Positions 63,401 to 64,000 of a DNA stretch of 64,000 bases are shown here, piece by piece. Made by a program: the position numbers and the translations under genes. The notes below the pieces were generated by a model that was given only the letters and a program-made list of their open reading frames with translations, was not told the origin of the DNA and did not search any database. This DNA is from Cricetomys ansorgei (Eukaryota > Chordata > Mammalia > Rodentia > Nesomyidae): NCBI GenBank assembly GCA_026225945.1, contig JAMJFZ010000239.1, forward strand, positions 26,251,501-26,315,500. Reading direction: 5' to 3'. The stretch's first letter is position 1, and each line of letters starts with the position of its first letter.

Positions 63401-64000
63401 GACAAACAGGTTTTGGAGGTTTACATACATGTCTCAGGACACTTATATTAGGTAGGTAAATTACATTTAAAAAAAAATTGGTCTTTGTAAAAGATCTTCA
63501 CAGAGAGCCTTTACAAACAGCAGGCAGAAGGAAGTGTTGTTTACAGTGTTTAGATGCTGATTCTCCCGTATCATAATGGCCTCAATCATTCCTTTCTTAA
63601 ACCCCATATTTTGTTCTCAATAGCTAGTATATTCCAAATTTAGTACCCAATGTCCTAAAATTCAGGGCTAGAAAACAGTGTTCAAAGTGTGCTTATCCCA
63701 AAAACATTTTAAACTACCTTGTTCAACTTCACTTGAAGACTGGGAAACAGCAGGGAGGGAAGAAAAATAAATAACCCTACTTTAAATCTTAAATTGACTT
63801 AGAAAACACCTGTTAGTTCTAACTGTGTAGGTACCATAGTTAAGCTTAAGGATCTGGGTGACTGAATGGCACAAAAACCGGGGCTTATATCTAGTTCTTC
63901 AGATTAAAAAAAAAACATCCTTTTAAAAAGTGAAAATGTCACAGCCCACTAATAACGTCAACTACAGTGAGGTCTGTTTAAGTCAAAGTGACAAAAACAA

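Larger units (their letters stand above)
62225..64000 (-). other. Candidate 3'UTR end of a minus-strand gene beyond the right edge
   Basis: Read on minus, the interval is AT-rich, ORF-poor and almost free of recent repeats. It ends in an AATAAA (TTTATT at 62247-62252 on plus; context agtctttattttgaa) about 20 bases before a plausible cleavage region near 62225-62235. Two old B1 copies sit inside (62475-62590 and 62684-62818). The part 62840-64000 has the mixed, low-CpG texture of long mammalian 3'UTRs and a 9-bp hairpin (63380-63400). The coding part, if any, would lie right of the window. I could not identify the gene. An alternative is plain intergenic sequence. Confidence 0.35.

Overview
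The window looks like non-coding nuclear DNA from a muroid rodent (mouse, rat, hamster or vole group; I cannot fix the genus). The evidence is the repeat content: dozens of 7SL-derived B1 SINEs, tRNA-derived B2/B3 SINEs, ID and B4-type composites, three copies of the URR1-type hAT transposon, long (CA)n/(TG)n tracts and only a few old mammal-wide fragments (MIR and two unassigned families). I recognised no LINE-1 sequence. No intact protein-coding gene is visible. Nearly all long open frames lie in simple repeats, in SINEs or in shadow frames.

Layout. 1-9.4 kb: SINE-rich flank with an Rpl29 processed pseudogene (5.4-6.0 kb, minus) and a URR1 copy with its target-site duplication. 9.45-10.5 kb: the clearest regulatory feature, a CpG-rich, SINE-free block with a purine-rich G4-prone half and a promoter-like E-box/GC-box/TATA-like cluster. 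10.5-21 kb: unique sequence, a MIR, then a dense B1/B2/B3 cluster. 21.3-22.0 kb: an unassigned composite repeat with a B1-like head and a terminal AATAAA. 22.46-23.17 kb: a GC-rich block with a perfect CRE palindrome. 24.3-25.9 kb: tRNA-derived SINEs and a 300-bp ATGT-type microsatellite. 26.4-26.7 kb: a repeat-free block with homeodomain-type motifs. 28.7-30.8 kb: a rodent repeat followed by a class II (betaretrovirus-like) ERV gag remnant without recognisable pro, pol or LTRs.

31-47 kb: SINE-rich DNA with a perfect 52-bp Z-DNA-prone tract, a URR1 inserted into a B1 with a matching 8-bp duplication, an LTR-like 3' segment, an unexplained 184-codon ORF at 44.3-44.9 kb, and an old repeat interrupted by a B1. 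47.5-54 kb: mostly unique DNA, with a second CRE downstream of paired inverted CCAAT boxes and a small CpG-rich minus-strand candidate exon ending in a strong splice donor (53.2 kb). 54-62 kb: SINE-dense. 62.24-64.0 kb: AT-rich sequence that could be the end of a minus-strand 3'UTR whose coding part lies to the right of the window.

The window therefore reads as an intergenic or intronic interval with one likely CpG-island promoter and possibly the 3' end of a neighbouring gene. I found no convincing new biological system. The strongest items for follow-up are the orphan CpG island, the isolated gag fragment, the URR1-in-B1 nest, the 21.3-22.0 kb composite repeat, the 44.3 kb ORF and the two candidate transcript ends. 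Repeat family names rest on remembered consensus features; no database search was run.
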